Shown: in pieces, positions 7,544-17,810 of the stretch
Position numbering within the stretch: the stretch's first letter is position 1
How the letters are laid out: every line of letters begins with the position of its first letter
Program-made: the position numbers and the translations under genes
Origin: Paenibacillus sp. CF384
GTDB lineage: Bacteria > Bacillota > Bacilli > Paenibacillales > Paenibacillaceae
DNA: 64,000 bases
Assembly: GCF_900106745.1 (NCBI RefSeq)
Contig: NZ_FNNV01000006.1
Coordinates: 124,001-188,000 of the forward strand
Direction of reading: 5' to 3'
The notes under the pieces: model-generated
Told to the model about the DNA's origin: nothing
Seen by the model: the letters and a program-made list of their open reading frames with translations, nothing else
The model's database searches: none

Positions 7544-8665
7544 TTACAGGAATTGGAATGGTTCGGTCTCCACCTGCGAAGCAATCGCTTCCGTCGCATA
7601 TTTGCGCTGCTGGAGTTCTCTGCGCAGCCAGTCGGCAACGCGAGGCTTCATCAGCTTCTCTATATTGTGGCCGGGGTCGATGATCGCCAACCCTGCCATC
7701 GCCGCATCATGCGCCGTATGGTAGTCCATATCGCCCGTTACGAGCACATCAGCGCCGGCGAACAACGCATGGCGTACATATCTGGCACCGGAGCCGCCAA
7801 GCACCGCCACCTTGCGTACATCGCGATCCAGCTCGCCAACGACGCGCAGCGCAGGAACTTCGAATACGGCTTTCGCCCGTTCAGCAAGCTCGCGAAGCTT
7901 CACTGCCGCAGGCAGCTTGCCTACGCGGCCAAGTCCGAACACGCGTCCTTTCATATCGACAGGATACAAATCATAAGCCACTTCCTCGTAGGGATGTGCC
8001 TTCAGCATCGCTTGTACAACTTTACGCTGCACGCTTGCAGGAACAATCGTTTCCACGCGGATTTCCTGTACGCGCTCAAGCTTGCCCTTCTCCCCGATAA
8101 ACGGTTCGGCCGTATCACCCGGCAGGAAAGTGCCGACACCTTCGATATTGAAGCTGCACTGGCTGTAGCCGCCGATTTCTCCTGCGCCGGCATTCCATAT
8201 CGCTTGAAGCACTTGTTCGTGATGTGTCTTCGGAACAAAGACGACCAGCTTGAACAGCTTGTCTGAATGAACATCTTCAAGGGAAGCGCGGCCTTCGGCC
8301 GGCAATCCGAGCAGATCAGCCATCCAATCATTAATCCCGCCGTCGGCCACATCAAGATTGGTATGCGCGATATAAACGGCGATGTCATTCTTGATTAACT
8401 TCTCATACAGCTTGCCTGCCGGAGTTGAAGTATCCAGCTTCGCAAGGGGTCTATAAATGATCGCATGATGGGCGATGATCAATTCTGCGCCGAGTGCAAT
8501 GGCCTCATCGACTACCTCGTCGGTAACATCGAGTGCGACAAGCACCTTACTGACTACCTTCTGCAAAGTGCCGAGCTGAAGACCGATTTTGTCGTTCTCC
8601 ATTGCGATATGTTTGGGAGCCAGCTGCTCGATTAGCTGGATGACGGTTTGGCCGTTCGCAAACAT
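7544..8665 (-). CDS. Nif3-like dinuclear metal-centre protein (YqfO)
   Basis: 373 residues, the same length as B. subtilis YqfO. N- and C-terminal NIF3/GTP-cyclohydrolase-type-2-like halves enclose an inserted PII/CutA-like domain (about residues 130-225). Metal-ligand histidines are visible in ELIIAHHAIIY, in VYIAHTNLD and in the C-terminal DPGHNIEK motif; TGDMDYHTAHDA is also typical. Members form hexameric toroids. The enzymatic role is not settled, and the gene is only by homology called GTP cyclohydrolase 1 type 2. The start overlaps the trmK 3' end by 34 bases, so translation is probably coupled. The order trmK-yqfO is conserved in Bacillales. Confidence 0.92.
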   Translation of the reverse strand: MFANGQTVIQLIEQLAPKHIAMENDKIGLQLGTLQKVVSKVLVALDVTDEVVDEAIALGAELIIAHHAIIYRPLAKLDTSTPAGKLYEKLIKNDIAVYIAHTNLDVADGGINDWMADLLGLPAEGRASLEDVHSDKLFKLVVFVPKTHHEQVLQAIWNAGAGEIGGYSQCSFNIEGVGTFLPGDTAEPFIGEKGKLERVQEIRVETIVPASVQRKVVQAMLKAHPYEEVAYDLYPVDMKGRVFGLGRVGKLPAAVKLRELAERAKAVFEVPALRVVGELDRDVRKVAVLGGSGARYVRHALFAGADVLVTGDMDYHTAHDAAMAGLAIIDPGHNIEKLMKPRVADWLRRELQQRKYATEAIASQVETEPFQFL

Positions 8666-9423
8666 GTCAGCACCTCCTCTATCCCTTTCATTTCACCGCG
8701 CAGCTGCGCTTCCTTCTCACGCGATTCCGCGAGGTCCGACTGTCCCAATTGACGGCAAATCCGCTCAAGCTTCCCATGCTCATGCTGCCATTTGTTATGA
8801 AGCCAATCGCTTGGCCGTCTCAGCAAATAGGGACCCATGCGATAAAGCCACTCCTGCTTCGCGGCCTCTGTCATCGCCGGGATTTCCAGGAACGACGCCT
8901 GATAGACGCCCTCATTAGTAATTGCGGATGGGCTATATTGCTCATGCAGCGCGTGCAGTACTTCATAGATACGGCCATCCTCTTCGAGGATCATTTCATC
9001 CTGCAGGACATAACCGTGCTGCACGAGCCACTTCCGAACGATCTCTTCGCCGACATTCGGCTGAAGCACTAGCTCACGAACGCCTACAAGTTTGCCAGCC
9101 TGACGACCTGCTTCTAGAATATCGGCCATCAAGCTGCCACCCATTCCGGCAATCGTAACCGTGTCTGCTTCACCTGGGGCAAGAACAGCTAGTCCATCAC
9201 CTTGTCGAACCTCAATCTTCTTCGTCAGACCAGCTTCGGCTACCTGTTTCTTAGCAGCTTGAAACGGCCCTGTATTCAACTCTCCCGCAATAGCGGATGG
9301 ACATTTACCGCTTTGCAGCAGGTACACCGGCAGCAGCGCATGGTCGGAACCAATATCCGCAATTCGTGCTTGTGCCGAAACCAAATCTGCAATTTGCTGT
9401 AAACGTTTAGACAACTTTATCAT
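8632..9423 (-). CDS. trmK: tRNA (adenine22-N1)-methyltransferase TrmK
   Basis: 263 residues from the ATG at 9423; a TTG six codons earlier is an alternative. TrmK makes m1A22 in tRNA using S-adenosylmethionine. The KLSKRLQQIADLV start, the ADIGSDHALLPVYL SAM-binding loop, RQGDGLAVLAPGEAD, the TIAGMGGSLMADIL motif and LQPNVGEEIVRKWL match B. subtilis TrmK (YqfN) closely. The C-terminal third is a coiled-coil domain. It is coupled to the downstream nif3 gene by overlap. Confidence 0.93.
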   Translation of the reverse strand: MIKLSKRLQQIADLVSAQARIADIGSDHALLPVYLLQSGKCPSAIAGELNTGPFQAAKKQVAEAGLTKKIEVRQGDGLAVLAPGEADTVTIAGMGGSLMADILEAGRQAGKLVGVRELVLQPNVGEEIVRKWLVQHGYVLQDEMILEEDGRIYEVLHALHEQYSPSAITNEGVYQASFLEIPAMTEAAKQEWLYRMGPYLLRRPSDWLHNKWQHEHGKLERICRQLGQSDLAESREKEAQLRGEMKGIEEVLTCLRTAKPSSS

Positions 9424-9424
9424 C

Positions 9425-10252
9425 TCATGCAACCCACGCAATCCATTGTTTTCGAAGGGAGAAGAGCAGTGCTCCCCCCGCCATAATTTTGACCATTAAT
9501 TGAAGCTGTAATCCAAACTCTGCATCTGCGAATACAGCAGCGTACAGCTCAGGCATGAACCAGACGAGCGCACCGGCAACAAACAGAATCGACGCCACCG
9601 GTCTTGACCAGCGATGGAAGAACCAGCTGCACCAGCCAAATACGAACGAAGCCGGCAGCCAGTACAGCTGAATTTCAAACCATTTGGGCGATTCCGTATT
9701 ATTAAACAACAGCCATGCATAGACGAGGAAGGAAGCCATCCAGCCGCACAAATGCAGCAGCGGAATTCGGCCTCCAATACCAAATGCGATCCAGAATAAC
9801 GAACAGAAAGCAAGAAGTCCGGCTTTCCATCCCCATGCTTCTAGCGTATGGAGCTGCAGCATATATAAGCCTGCACCTAACATAAGCAGCATCCCGGTCC
9901 CGATTAATCCGATTCCTACCGACTCGTTTTTGGCGCGGTATCGTTGTCCAATGAAGAGCAGGATGTAGACGCCGGTTACCGACAGCGCAATTTGCAATAG
10001 CGGATGAAAAACAGTAAAATAAAGAAAAACAAAACAGATCAAGGAAAAAATACCAAATGTCAGGAGCCATTGTTTAACAGACGCTCCTTTCACTGCAACC
10101 GCTGCTCGACCCGCAAAGGTCGTCGGAGCGCGCTTCTCCCCTTCATCCAAATACAAGTTGAGCAGAAAATCACAATATTGCTCGGGGAGCAGTTTACTGC
10201 GCTGCCAATGCTCGATCTCTCTTACGATACTCTTGCGGCGCTCTTGATCCAT
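9425..10252 (-). CDS. Polytopic membrane protein of unknown function
   Basis: About 275 residues from the ATG at 10252; the frame is open further upstream, but the DQERRKSIVREIEHW block is the first conserved-looking sequence. The N-terminal 60 residues are soluble and helical, followed by about eight membrane helices (from WLLTFGIFSLICFVFLYF to the end). The layout resembles DUF2157-type proteins, but I cannot name the family with confidence. The gene ends 2 bases before the trmK ATG and starts after the rpoD terminator. It therefore heads its own unit with trmK and nif3 behind it. Confidence 0.6.
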   Translation of the reverse strand: MDQERRKSIVREIEHWQRSKLLPEQYCDFLLNLYLDEGEKRAPTTFAGRAAVAVKGASVKQWLLTFGIFSLICFVFLYFTVFHPLLQIALSVTGVYILLFIGQRYRAKNESVGIGLIGTGMLLMLGAGLYMLQLHTLEAWGWKAGLLAFCSLFWIAFGIGGRIPLLHLCGWMASFLVYAWLLFNNTESPKWFEIQLYWLPASFVFGWCSWFFHRWSRPVASILFVAGALVWFMPELYAAVFADAEFGLQLQLMVKIMAGGALLFSLRKQWIAWVA

Positions 10253-10317
10253 AACGTCACAGTGATTCCTCTCATGGTGGATTCTTAGAAGTGACAACTA
10301 TTCATTTCACAAGGTGG

Positions 10318-10350
10318 AAAAAAGACCTTGCTGCTTCAAGCAGAAAGGTC
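10318..10350 (-). terminator. Intrinsic terminator of the dnaG-rpoD operon
   Basis: On the minus strand GACCTTTCTGCTT pairs with AAGCAGCAAGGTC (one mismatch) and is followed by TTTTTT, 8 bases past the rpoD stop. Confidence 0.85.
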
Positions 10351-10357
10351 CTGGTTA

Positions 10358-11482
10358 TTACTCGAGAAAATCTTTCAAACGTTTGCTTCTGGATGGATGA
10401 CGAAGCTTGCGAAGTGCTTTCGCTTCAATCTGACGAATCCGCTCACGTGTAACGCCGAATACTTTGCCGACTTCCTCCAGCGTACGCGTACGACCGTCAT
10501 CAAGTCCGAAACGAAGTCTCAGTACGTTCTCTTCACGCTCCGTTAGCGTATCCAGCACGTCCTCCAGCTGTTCCTTCAGCAGCTCGTATGCCGCAGCATC
10601 TGCCGGCGCGAGTGCCTCTTGATCCTCGATGAAGTCGCCTAGATGTGAATCGTCTTCTTCCCCGATCGGCGTTTCAAGCGATACCGGTTCCTGTGCGATC
10701 TTCATGATTTCACGCACTTTCTCGGTGCTCAAATCCATTTCAGCCGCAATTTCTTCCGGGCTTGGCTCACGTCCAAGTTCCTGCAGCAACTGACGGGAAA
10801 CCCGAACAAGTTTATTAATGGTTTCGACCATATGAACCGGAATCCGGATCGTACGTGCTTGGTCTGCAATCGCACGCGTAATCGCTTGTCTGATCCACCA
10901 AGTTGCATAAGTACTGAACTTGTAGCCCTTGGTATGGTCAAATTTCTCAACCGCTTTAATTAGACCCATGTTGCCTTCTTGAATGAGATCCAGAAACAGC
11001 ATGCCGCGTCCAACATAACGTTTGGCGATACTGACCACGAGTCTGAGGTTCGCTTCGGCTAGTCTGCGCTTCGCTTCTTCGTCCCCATTCTCAATCCGCT
11101 TAGCGAGCTCGACTTCATCATCTGCCGATAGCAGCGGTACACGTCCGATTTCTTTCAAGTACATGCGAACCGGATCGTTGATTTTGATGCCGGGCGGTAG
11201 CGCCAGATCATCATCGAAGTTGAAGTCGTCATGTTCACGCTCTTGATCATCCCGATTGCTTATCGGAAGATCGTCGTTCTCATTCACCACTTCAATGCCG
11301 ATATCATCGAGCTGCTCAAAAAACTCATCGATTTGTTCCGGATCCTGATCGAAAGGTGAAAGCTTCTCCATAATCTCTTTGTACGTTAAGGAGGATCTTT
11401 TCTTCCCATGTTCAATCAGCTGTTCCTTGACAAGTTCCAGCTTCTGTTCAGTATCCAATTCAGTATGTTGATCATTCGCCAT
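10358..11482 (-). CDS. rpoD: RNA polymerase principal sigma factor SigA (RpoD)
   Basis: 374 residues, the usual size for Gram-positive SigA. An acidic region 1.1 precedes region 1.2 ([21 protein letters not shown]). Regions 2.1-2.4 contain [22 protein letters not shown] and [14 protein letters not shown], the -10 recognition helix. Region 3 and region 4.2 follow, with the helix-turn-helix [20 protein letters not shown] that reads the -35. It directs housekeeping transcription. The gene lies 18 bases downstream of dnaG, the macromolecular-synthesis operon order found in Bacillales, and ends at an intrinsic terminator. Confidence 0.97.
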   Translation of the reverse strand: MANDQHTELDTEQKLELVKEQLIEHGKKRSSLTYKEIMEKLSPFDQDPEQIDEFFEQLDDIGIEVVNENDDLPISNRDDQEREHDDFNFDDDLALPPGIKINDPVRMYLKEIGRVPLLSADDEVELAKRIENGDEEAKRRLAEANLRLVVSIAKRYVGRGMLFLDLIQEGNMGLIKAVEKFDHTKGYKFSTYATWWIRQAITRAIADQARTIRIPVHMVETINKLVRVSRQLLQELGREPSPEEIAAEMDLSTEKVREIMKIAQEPVSLETPIGEEDDSHLGDFIEDQEALAPADAAAYELLKEQLEDVLDTLTEREENVLRLRFGLDDGRTRTLEEVGKVFGVTRERIRQIEAKALRKLRHPSRSKRLKDFLE

Positions 11483-11500
11483 AATCCGACTCCCTCCTCC

Positions 11501-13360
11501 CTAGAAACGATCATCCTGCCGACCTTTTAGCTGTCTCTCTAGGGCATTCATTTCAATTGCAATTTGTGCTGCTTTCAACATGTCCCCGGAACGTTCCGCA
11601 CGTACCATTGCTTCTTTCAGCTGTTCGATTTCCCGAAACTTTGGCACCTTCAAGATTTCATTCACATAATCAACGAGCAAATGCTCGTCGAACGGAATGT
11701 CATCGTCCGTCATCAATATGGAAGCAGCTGTCCGTTCAAGCCGGCTATCTTGGAGCGAAGCGATAAACCGACTAACATCCGGATCATGTCCTTGCGCATA
11801 GTAAGCATATAAGTAAGCAGCAAGCGCTGCGTGATCCTCTACATTAAAAGCCTCTCCGAGCTTCTGATGCACCGTGTTTGCTGTATCAGCATCCTGCAGC
11901 ATCTGTGCTAACAGCTTGCGTTCAGCGACCTGATAAGCAGGCAAAACAGGCGGTGCAGAGGACGTACGACGGTTCTCGCGGTTTTCATTCCTACCATTAT
12001 TCCACGAATTGTCGTTATTATCCCTTTGCGGTTTCATTTTTTGCAGCTGCTGCCGTCGATCAAAGCAGTCCTGCTTCAATGAATCCAGAGACATATCGAA
12101 CTCACGGGACAGCTCTTTCAGATAAAACTCCCGCTCTGTCGGAGAATCGAGCACGGCAATGATGCCGACCGCTTCGAGCAGGTAGTTCTTCTGTCCCTCT
12201 TCTTCTAGGAGTATATGGTTTTTCTTAGCATATAGTAGTCTAAATTTAGTTGCGGATACCGGATGTTCAATCGTTTCTCGCATGAACGCATCTGCTCCAT
12301 GCTTCTCGATGTACTCATCCGGATCCATGCCTCTAGGCAGCATGGCAACCTGAACGCGCAAACCCGCTCGCTCCAATAGCGGGAGTGACTTCAGCACCGC
12401 AGTCTGTCCAGCATTATCGCCATCATAACAGAGCACCGCCTCTTCGACATTGCGCTGCAATATCGAGGCATGCTCTTCTGTCAGTGCCGTCCCCATAGAG
12501 GCTACACCGTTATGCACGCCAGCGCTCCACGCCTTGATGACATCCATATAACCTTCAAACAGAACAATTCGCCTGCTCTTACGCATAGCTGTCCGGGCAT
12601 GATGAAAGTTATACAGGTTACGGCTCTTGTTAAACAGCATCGTCTCGGGTGAATTCAAATATTTCGGTTGACCTTCACCGAGCATTCTGCCAGCCAAGGC
12701 GATAACCTTGCCGTCACGGTTCCAGATCGGAAACATGATCCGATCACGAAACCGGTCAATGTAGCCGCTCTTGTCCTGCTTGGCAATGAGCAGTCCGCCT
12801 TTCTCCATCAGCGCGAGATCGTATTCCCGCTTCTCGAGAAAACGCGTAAGTGTGTCCCATTCCGGAGGCACATACCCGATCATAAAATGATCGATCTGCT
12901 TATCCGTTACTCCACGATTACGTAAATATTGCAGAGCAGCCTGTCCATGCGTCGTATTCATTAATAAATAATGATACAACTTAACGGACAGCTCATGCGC
13001 TTCAATCAGAGTATCGCGATCTCCCCCATCAGCGGATTGTTGATGTTCCTGCGACCCTGACCAGGTGACGGGGATATTCGCTTCCTCGGCCATTACACGA
13101 ATAGCTTCCGGGAACGAGTATTCCTCAATCTCCTCAATAAACTTAATGGCGTTGCCGCCTTTACCGCACCCGTAGCAGTAAAAAATACCTTTCTCCGGTG
13201 TGACGGTAAACGACGGGGACTTCTCTGAATGAAACGGGCAGAGCCCCTTCATGTATTTCCCGTGCTTCGAGAGGTGAACGTACTTTCCTACCGTCTCTAC
13301 AATATCGTGATGCTTAAGCACCGCTTCAATGACAGAATCCGGTATTTTCCCGTAAGCCAT
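11501..13360 (-). CDS. dnaG: DNA primase DnaG
   Basis: 619 residues. DnaG makes RNA primers at the replication fork. The CHC2 zinc-binding domain has C41, H44, C62 and C65 (CPFHSEKSP, YCYGCGKGGN). The TOPRIM catalytic core includes VLFEGYMDVIKAW and LCYDGDNAGQTA with the acidic metal ligands. A Gln/Asn/Arg-rich linker near residues 430-465 leads to the C-terminal helicase-binding domain. A GGTGAAGGTGT ribosome-binding site precedes the ATG. It is followed closely by rpoD. Confidence 0.97.
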   Translation of the reverse strand: MAYGKIPDSVIEAVLKHHDIVETVGKYVHLSKHGKYMKGLCPFHSEKSPSFTVTPEKGIFYCYGCGKGGNAIKFIEEIEEYSFPEAIRVMAEEANIPVTWSGSQEHQQSADGGDRDTLIEAHELSVKLYHYLLMNTTHGQAALQYLRNRGVTDKQIDHFMIGYVPPEWDTLTRFLEKREYDLALMEKGGLLIAKQDKSGYIDRFRDRIMFPIWNRDGKVIALAGRMLGEGQPKYLNSPETMLFNKSRNLYNFHHARTAMRKSRRIVLFEGYMDVIKAWSAGVHNGVASMGTALTEEHASILQRNVEEAVLCYDGDNAGQTAVLKSLPLLERAGLRVQVAMLPRGMDPDEYIEKHGADAFMRETIEHPVSATKFRLLYAKKNHILLEEEGQKNYLLEAVGIIAVLDSPTEREFYLKELSREFDMSLDSLKQDCFDRRQQLQKMKPQRDNNDNSWNNGRNENRENRRTSSAPPVLPAYQVAERKLLAQMLQDADTANTVHQKLGEAFNVEDHAALAAYLYAYYAQGHDPDVSRFIASLQDSRLERTAASILMTDDDIPFDEHLLVDYVNEILKVPKFREIEQLKEAMVRAERSGDMLKAAQIAIEMNALERQLKGRQDDRF

Positions 13361-13401
13361 ACACCTTCACCTTCATCCTAAATGACAAGTAATACTATTC
13401 G

Positions 13402-13881
13402 CTACGGCTTGGCATTCTCCTGCCGAGTTTGCAAAACTTTTGTCAGGTTTTGCAGAAAATACGCACGGTCATCGTTAGACATCGCCTTCGGCCCTTTCGT
13501 TCTTCCGCCGCTGCGACGTCTCTTCGCCAGCTCGTGCCTGCGCTCCATTAGATAATCGATGTTGCTGTCATCATATTGTTGGCCGCGCGGAGATAGTGCA
13601 ATCGCGCCTCTCGACAATACAATGGTAGCTAGTCCAAAATCCTGCGTGACGACAATATCGCCGCGCCGAATATGGTTGACGATATACAAATCGACAGATT
13701 GGTCACTTCGATCGACCTGCATAATCGCGACGCCTTCTTCTTCTTGGAGCCGATGATCATGAGAAGCGACCATCAGAACAGGAACCGCGAATTTTCGCGC
13801 CACTTCGACAATTTCCCGCTTAACCGGACACGCATCAGCATCTACTACAATCGTTGGTATGGCTGTCATTCGTTGCATCAC
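13402..13881 (-). CDS. YaiI/YqxD-family protein (DUF188)
   Basis: 159 residues at most. The start is GTG at 13881, ATG at 13878, or ATG at 13869, which begins MTAIPTIVVDADACPVK, the canonical family start. Family motifs VDADACPVKREIVEVA, DHRL, DQSVDLYIVNHI, VVTQDFGLATIVLSRGA and the basic RRSGGRTKGPKAMSNDDRAYF are all present. The fold is related to PIN/NYN-type nucleases, but activity is not established. The gene precedes dnaG as in B. subtilis. Confidence 0.9.
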   Translation of the reverse strand: MMQRMTAIPTIVVDADACPVKREIVEVARKFAVPVLMVASHDHRLQEEEGVAIMQVDRSDQSVDLYIVNHIRRGDIVVTQDFGLATIVLSRGAIALSPRGQQYDDSNIDYLMERRHELAKRRRSGGRTKGPKAMSNDDRAYFLQNLTKVLQTRQENAKP

Positions 13882-13906
13882 CGCATCTTCTTGTAACTAC
13901 CGTACT

Positions 13907-13912
13907 ATTATA
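13907..13912 (-). promoter_or_regulatory. Candidate -10 box upstream of yqxD-dnaG-rpoD
   Basis: A perfect TATAAT on the minus strand, 26 bases before the yqxD start region. The hexamer 17 bases further upstream (GGATTT) is a poor -35, so this is only a candidate. Confidence 0.3.
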
Positions 13913-13951
13913 TACGGCAAATAACCAAAAAATCCTGCACCCGCTCTTGCA

Positions 13952-14770
13952 TCAATTGGATTCTATATATTCCAAAATCAAACTTGCTGTTTCTTCGACA
14001 GCTCGATGGGAGACATCAATGACTAAACAACCGATGCGATCAGTGATTTGCGCCGCGTATTTCAGCTCTCGCTCGATCCGGGCTGTCGTTGCATAGGCAG
14101 CGCTGTCCGGCAACCCCAATGCTTTCAATCGTTCTTTGCGAATGCCATTCAAATAATTGATATCAATGGTAAGTCCGACTACCTTTTCTTTGGGAATTTG
14201 GAACAATTCATCAGGCGGGTCAAGCTCCGGCATAAGCGGAACATTAGCCACCTTAAACTGCTTATGCGCCAAATACATAGAAAGCGGCGTCTTGGATGTG
14301 CGCGAAACACCGACGAGCACAATGTCCGCCTTTAGAATTCCGGTCGTATCGCGCATATCATCGTACTTAACGGCGAATTCAACTGCTTCGACTTTACGGA
14401 AATAATCCTCATCGAGCACATGATTGAGTCCGGGCTCTTGCCTGGATTTGCGGTTTGTTTTGCTTTCGAGACTCGTTATTAGCGAGCCAAGCAGATCGAT
14501 GGCGGTTACCTCGTGAATGCGGGCAAACTCCACCATCCGGTCACGCAGCCCCGGAAGCACAAGCGTATAAAGCATGATCGCGCTATGCTCCTTAGCTTGC
14601 AGCACGAACCGCTCGAGCGACGCTTCGTCATGGACGAACGGCGCTCTGCGGATATCGGCGTTGATGGGATGAAATTGGGCTATCGCAGCCCGGACGACAA
14701 GCTCGCCGGTGTCACCGGCGGAATCGGAAACGACGTAAATAATCACTTCAGGCTGCGAATCTGTAGCCAT
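13952..14770 (-). CDS. ppsR: Pyruvate phosphate dikinase regulatory protein (kinase/pyrophosphorylase, DUF299)
   Basis: 272 residues from the ATG at 14770, which has AGGAGGGG 5 bases upstream. The family (B. subtilis YqfL) inactivates PEP synthase or pyruvate phosphate dikinase by ADP-dependent phosphorylation and reactivates it by phosphate-dependent removal. Visible motifs are YVVSDSAGDTGELV at the N-terminus, the P-loop-like GVSRTSKTPLSMYLA near the middle, and KVVGLTIDI. In B. subtilis it follows glyS and ccpN; here it follows glyS directly, with the start just inside the glyS 3' flank. No target dikinase gene is in the window. Confidence 0.92.
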   Translation of the reverse strand: MATDSQPEVIIYVVSDSAGDTGELVVRAAIAQFHPINADIRRAPFVHDEASLERFVLQAKEHSAIMLYTLVLPGLRDRMVEFARIHEVTAIDLLGSLITSLESKTNRKSRQEPGLNHVLDEDYFRKVEAVEFAVKYDDMRDTTGILKADIVLVGVSRTSKTPLSMYLAHKQFKVANVPLMPELDPPDELFQIPKEKVVGLTIDINYLNGIRKERLKALGLPDSAAYATTARIERELKYAAQITDRIGCLVIDVSHRAVEETASLILEYIESN

Positions 14771-14781
14771 TTCTACCCCTC

Positions 14782-16863
14782 CTACCAAACGATCTTCGAG
14801 AAATCCGCTACTTTCGTGACACTGCCGGCAATAGCAGCAAGTGTTGCAAGTCGGTTAGCCCGCACAGCTTCGTCCTCAGCCATTACCATGACTTTATCGA
14901 AGTATACGTTGATCGGCATCTTCAGGCTGGCAAGTTTTGCAAGCGCCTCTCCTGTACGACCTTCTTCCACCTGAACAGCAATATCATTACGAACCTCTGA
15001 CCATGCACCATACAGCGCGCCTTCCGCCTCGTCCACGAACAAGCTTTCACTTATTTCCTTAGACGTTGCTTTCGATGCAAGGTTGCAAACTCGGTTAAGC
15101 GAATCAACCACCGTTTTAAACTCCTCGCGGCGATCTCCTGCAGCAGCAGCCATTACAGCGGCCGCACGGTCAACCGTCTGACGCAAATCATTGTAACCGA
15201 CCGCCATTACTGCATCGACTACGTCGTACCGAACGCTTTGCTCCGACAGCACGTTCTTCACGCGGAGCGAGAAAAATTCATACAAGTCTTTACGTATTTC
15301 AGCCGCATCGCGTTTCAACGAACGCGCAGCATGAACTTCAAGCGATAGATCAAATAATGTGCTAAGCGGCAGCTTCAGACCATGGGCAAGCACGATTTGA
15401 ACGATACCGGCAGCTTGACGGCGCAGCGCATACGGATCTTGCGAACCTGTTGGCAGGATTCCAATGGAGAAACAGCCGACAATGGTATCGATTTTGTCCG
15501 CAAGGCTAACCAGTGCTCCTACCAATGAAGCTGGTGCTCTGTCACCGGCAAAACGCGGCTGGTAATGCTCATTGATCGCTCTGGCAACCGACTCGCTCTC
15601 ACCGGCTTTACGTGCATAATCTTCGCCCATGATGCCTTGAAGCTCAGGGAATTCGTAGACCATCTGCGTCACCAGGTCGAATTTGCAAATCGCTGCAGTC
15701 CGAGCCGCATCCGTTGCAGTTTGAGCATCCGTGCTCAGTGCCTGCGACAGCTTCTCGGTAGTAGCTACGATACGCGCGACTTTATCGGCCACTGTACCAA
15801 GCTCCTCATGGTAAACGATCGAAGTAAGCTTCGCAAGCGCATCGGAGATGGCGAGCTTCTGATCTTCACCATAGAAGAACTTGGCATCCGACAGGCGTGC
15901 GCGCAGCACTTTCTCATTTCCTTTAGCAACGTTCTCGATCGAAGTACGATCGCCGTTGCGAACCGTTACGAAGAATGGCAGCAGCTTGCCGTTGTCGTCC
16001 AACACCGGGAAGTAACGTTGATGCTCGCGCATCGAAGTAATCAGCACTTCCTGTGGAATGTTCAAGAACGACGGGTCAAACGTACCGAACAAGACATTCG
16101 GCGTTTCTACGAGGAATACGACTTCCTCGAGTAAATCTTCTTTAATGCCGATTTGCCAACCTTTCTCGGCTGCAAGTGCATTAATTTGCGAAACGATCAG
16201 CGCTTCACGCTCAGCAGTATCTACGATGACCTGCTGCTCTCTCAGACGCTCTACATATTGCGAAGGCTCTGCAATGACGGCTTCGCTGCCCAAGAAACGA
16301 TGGCCGCGAGTCGTTCTGCCGCTCTGTACAGCCGTAATTTCGATCGGAACAATATCCTGGCCGAACAATGCTACCAGCCAGCGTATCGGACGCACGAAAC
16401 GAAGATCATAGTTGCCCCAACGCATGTTCTTCGGGAATGACATCGAAGTGATAAGCGATACTAAACCTTCCGGAAGCACATCGCTCGTTACTGTACCGAT
16501 GCTGCTCTTGTTCGCGTAGATATACTCTACGCCTGCAAGCTCCTTGAAGAAGAAATCCTCAGGCGCCACGCCTTGGCTGCGAGCGAAGCCGAGTGCCGCC
16601 TTGCTCCATTCGCCTTGCTCGTTCAGTGCGATTTTGCGTGAAGGACCTTTTACTTCTTCGCTTACATCAGCCTGCTTCTCTTCTACATCGCGAACGAGGA
16701 CGGTAAGGCGGCGCGGAGTCGCATAAGCTTCCACAGCACCATGACCGATACGGGATGTTTCCAGCCATTTAGTCATCTTTTCTTTCAATTGATTCATGGC
16801 ACCGCGGACGAATCGTGCCGGTACCTCTTCTAAGCCGATTTCAAGTAAAAGGTCTTTAGCCAT
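14782..16863 (-). CDS. glyS: Glycine--tRNA ligase beta subunit
   Basis: 693 residues, the usual length. The beta subunit of the bacterial alpha2-beta2 enzyme provides tRNA recognition. Conserved pieces include the N-terminal [39 protein letters not shown], the HD-like [17 protein letters not shown] and a C-terminal anticodon-binding region ([11 protein letters not shown]). It overlaps the end of glyQ by 8 bases, so the two subunits are translationally coupled. Both are expressed from the T-box-controlled promoter. Confidence 0.96.
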   Translation of the reverse strand: MAKDLLLEIGLEEVPARFVRGAMNQLKEKMTKWLETSRIGHGAVEAYATPRRLTVLVRDVEEKQADVSEEVKGPSRKIALNEQGEWSKAALGFARSQGVAPEDFFFKELAGVEYIYANKSSIGTVTSDVLPEGLVSLITSMSFPKNMRWGNYDLRFVRPIRWLVALFGQDIVPIEITAVQSGRTTRGHRFLGSEAVIAEPSQYVERLREQQVIVDTAEREALIVSQINALAAEKGWQIGIKEDLLEEVVFLVETPNVLFGTFDPSFLNIPQEVLITSMREHQRYFPVLDDNGKLLPFFVTVRNGDRTSIENVAKGNEKVLRARLSDAKFFYGEDQKLAISDALAKLTSIVYHEELGTVADKVARIVATTEKLSQALSTDAQTATDAARTAAICKFDLVTQMVYEFPELQGIMGEDYARKAGESESVARAINEHYQPRFAGDRAPASLVGALVSLADKIDTIVGCFSIGILPTGSQDPYALRRQAAGIVQIVLAHGLKLPLSTLFDLSLEVHAARSLKRDAAEIRKDLYEFFSLRVKNVLSEQSVRYDVVDAVMAVGYNDLRQTVDRAAAVMAAAAGDRREEFKTVVDSLNRVCNLASKATSKEISESLFVDEAEGALYGAWSEVRNDIAVQVEEGRTGEALAKLASLKMPINVYFDKVMVMAEDEAVRANRLATLAAIAGSVTKVADFSKIVW

Positions 16864-17743
16864 TATCGTTCACTCCTTTCTTCAACATCGGGAATCCGAG
16901 GCGTTCGCGTTCTTCCAGGTAAGTCGCCGCACATGCACGTGCCAGGTTACGAACGCGCATGATGTAACCGGTCCGCTCCGTTACGCTGATTGCCCCTCTT
17001 GCATCAAGCAAGTTGAATGTATGCGAGCATTTAAGCACATAATCGTAAGCCGGGAATACAAGCTTATGCTCCATCGTTTTCTTCGCTTCTTCCTCGTACA
17101 TGTTGAAGAGCGAGAAGAGCATGGCCGTATCGGAAGTTTCGAATGTATATTTCGAATGCTCGAATTCCGGCTGCAGGAATACATCGCCATAGGTGACGCC
17201 GTCTACCCACTCCAAATCGAACACATTTTCTTTCTCCTGAATGTACGAAGCAAGACGCTCCATGCCGTACGTGATTTCAACCGCAACCGGGTTGGCATCA
17301 ATGCCGCCGACTTGTTGGAAATACGTGAACTGCGTAATTTCCATGCCGTTCAGCCAAACTTCCCAGCCAAGACCCCAAGCGCCAAGTGTAGGCGATTCCC
17401 AGTTGTCTTCAACAAAGCGAATATCATGGTGAAGCGGATCCACTCCCAGGCGCTTCAAGCTTTCCAGATACAGCTCTTGTATGTTGTCCGGGGATGGCTT
17501 AAGGATGACTTGGAACTGATGATGCTGATACAGACGGTTCGGGTTCTCGCCATAACGGCCGTCTGCCGGTCTTCTGGACGGCTCCACATACGCAACGTTC
17601 CATGGCTCAGGGCCGATCGAACGAAGGAATGTCATCGGGTTCATCGTGCCTGCACCCTTCTCGGTGTCGTATGGCTGAACGAGAATGCAATTTTGTTCCG
17701 CCCAGAACTGCTGCAGCGTCAGAATCATGTTTTGAAAGTTCAT
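16856..17743 (-). CDS. glyQ: Glycine--tRNA ligase alpha subunit
   Basis: 295 residues from the ATG at 17743, chosen because the GGAG box is 9 bases away; the in-frame ATG three codons earlier abuts that box directly. The alpha subunit holds the catalytic core for glycyl-adenylate formation. Signature stretches are the start [72 protein letters not shown] and [14 protein letters not shown]. It precedes glyS. Confidence 0.96.
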   Translation of the reverse strand: MNFQNMILTLQQFWAEQNCILVQPYDTEKGAGTMNPMTFLRSIGPEPWNVAYVEPSRRPADGRYGENPNRLYQHHQFQVILKPSPDNIQELYLESLKRLGVDPLHHDIRFVEDNWESPTLGAWGLGWEVWLNGMEITQFTYFQQVGGIDANPVAVEITYGMERLASYIQEKENVFDLEWVDGVTYGDVFLQPEFEHSKYTFETSDTAMLFSLFNMYEEEAKKTMEHKLVFPAYDYVLKCSHTFNLLDARGAISVTERTGYIMRVRNLARACAATYLEERERLGFPMLKKGVNDNG

Positions 17744-17810
17744 GTCATTCATCTCCTATCGAATTGTTTGCCATGCATGGCGTCTGAACGATACGTATGT
17801 AAAGGCATAT

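Noticed and set aside
7093-7683. Open frames on both strands across the RNase P RNA
   Set aside because: They overlap a complete, structured RNA with its own promoter, and none resembles a known protein.
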